This document shows, piece after piece, positions 20,494 to 20,611 of a DNA stretch of 20,611 nt. Both the position numbers and the translations under genes were made by a program. The DNA comes from Planctomycetota bacterium (GTDB lineage Bacteria; Planctomycetota; Planctomycetia; Pirellulales; Pirellulaceae), in contig JAPLNJ010000844.1 of assembly GCA_026692885.1 (NCBI GenBank), positions 1 through 20,611 on the forward strand, given 5' to 3'. The notes beneath the pieces are model-generated. The model saw only the letters and a program-made list of their open reading frames with translations. It was not told the origin of the DNA and searched no databases. Numbering within the stretch: the first letter of the stretch is position 1; each line of letters opens with the position of its first letter.

Positions 20494-20611
20494 ATGCGCA
20501 CGTCCGTCTTCCAACTCCGGGATATCTTGAACGCCTTCCGCAAGAACGAAGTGCTGACAAAGGAGGAACTGCTCCGGGCAACCCAGTGCTCTGGGATGAC
20601 CGCTTGGAGAT
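20494..20611 (+). CDS. helix-turn-helix protein, 5' part only
   Basis: The frame is open to the window edge, giving 39 residues: MRTSVFQLRDILNAFRKNEV, then LTKEELLRATQCSGMTAWR. The pattern LTKEELLRATQCS-MTAWR is a helix-turn-helix in which the second helix would be the recognition helix, like winged-helix regulators or recombinase-type DNA-binding proteins. The start is ambiguous: ATG 20482 is in frame four codons earlier and neither has a well-spaced ribosome site. It lies 65 bases after the sulfatase stop on the same strand. The family cannot be named from this part. Confidence 0.6.
   Translation, partial: MRTSVFQLRDILNAFRKNEVLTKEELLRATQCSGMTAWR

Overview
The window is GC-rich bacterial DNA and looks like a planctomycete, probably from the Pirellula/Rhodopirellula side. 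Three things support this. It carries a complete planctomycete-type (Pvm) bacterial microcompartment (BMC) operon. It has a secreted sulfatase, a ThuA-like protein, PQQ-like beta-propellers and a DUF4058 protein, all common in that phylum. Its spacers are crowded with the short palindromic repeat families typical of those genomes. The placement comes from family recognition only, since no search could be run.

Layout. 1-876 (+) is the end of a DNA phosphorothioation (dnd) module: the C-terminus of the ATPase DndD, then DndE. 877-1310 is packed with palindromes and large inverted repeats. 1538-2222 (+) is a VapBC-like toxin-antitoxin pair. 2278-10542 (-) is the BMC operon, read right to left: DeoR-type regulator, PduL phosphotransacylase, two BMC-H shell proteins, acetate kinase, BMC-P, CoA-acylating aldehyde dehydrogenase, BMC-P, an RpiB-like protein, BMC-P and a class II (FucA-like) aldolase, closed by a strong intrinsic terminator. 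11113-13708 (+) encodes a secreted ThuA-like protein and a secreted PQQ-like beta-propeller. 14037-16960 (-) encodes a second exported PQQ-like protein with a KDDA tandem repeat and a GH5-like glycoside hydrolase. 17604-18371 (-) is a DUF4058 protein. 18944-20428 (+) is an exported S1-type sulfatase. A helix-turn-helix protein starts at about 20494 and runs off the end.

How the genes fit together. In the established Pvm model, fuculose-1-phosphate or rhamnulose-1-phosphate is cleaved by the aldolase to DHAP and L-lactaldehyde. The lactaldehyde is oxidised to lactyl-CoA by the aldehyde dehydrogenase inside the shell. PduL makes the acyl-phosphate and acetate kinase recovers ATP. The shell here is built from two hexamers (BMC-H) and three pentamers (BMC-P), with no BMC-T. 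Candidate encapsulation helices are visible on the aldehyde dehydrogenase, PduL and RpiB-like protein (N-terminal) and on the aldolase (C-terminal). The neighbouring sulfatase and glycoside hydrolase could feed deoxysugars from sulfated polysaccharides into this pathway; that link is inference.

The least ordinary feature is the repeat load. At least four palindromic repeat families occupy most of the BMC operon spacers. They supply stop codons or C-terminal residues to shell genes, and one family is inserted in or next to the signal-peptide region of two unrelated exported proteins. I see no CRISPR array, tRNA, rRNA or intact transposase.
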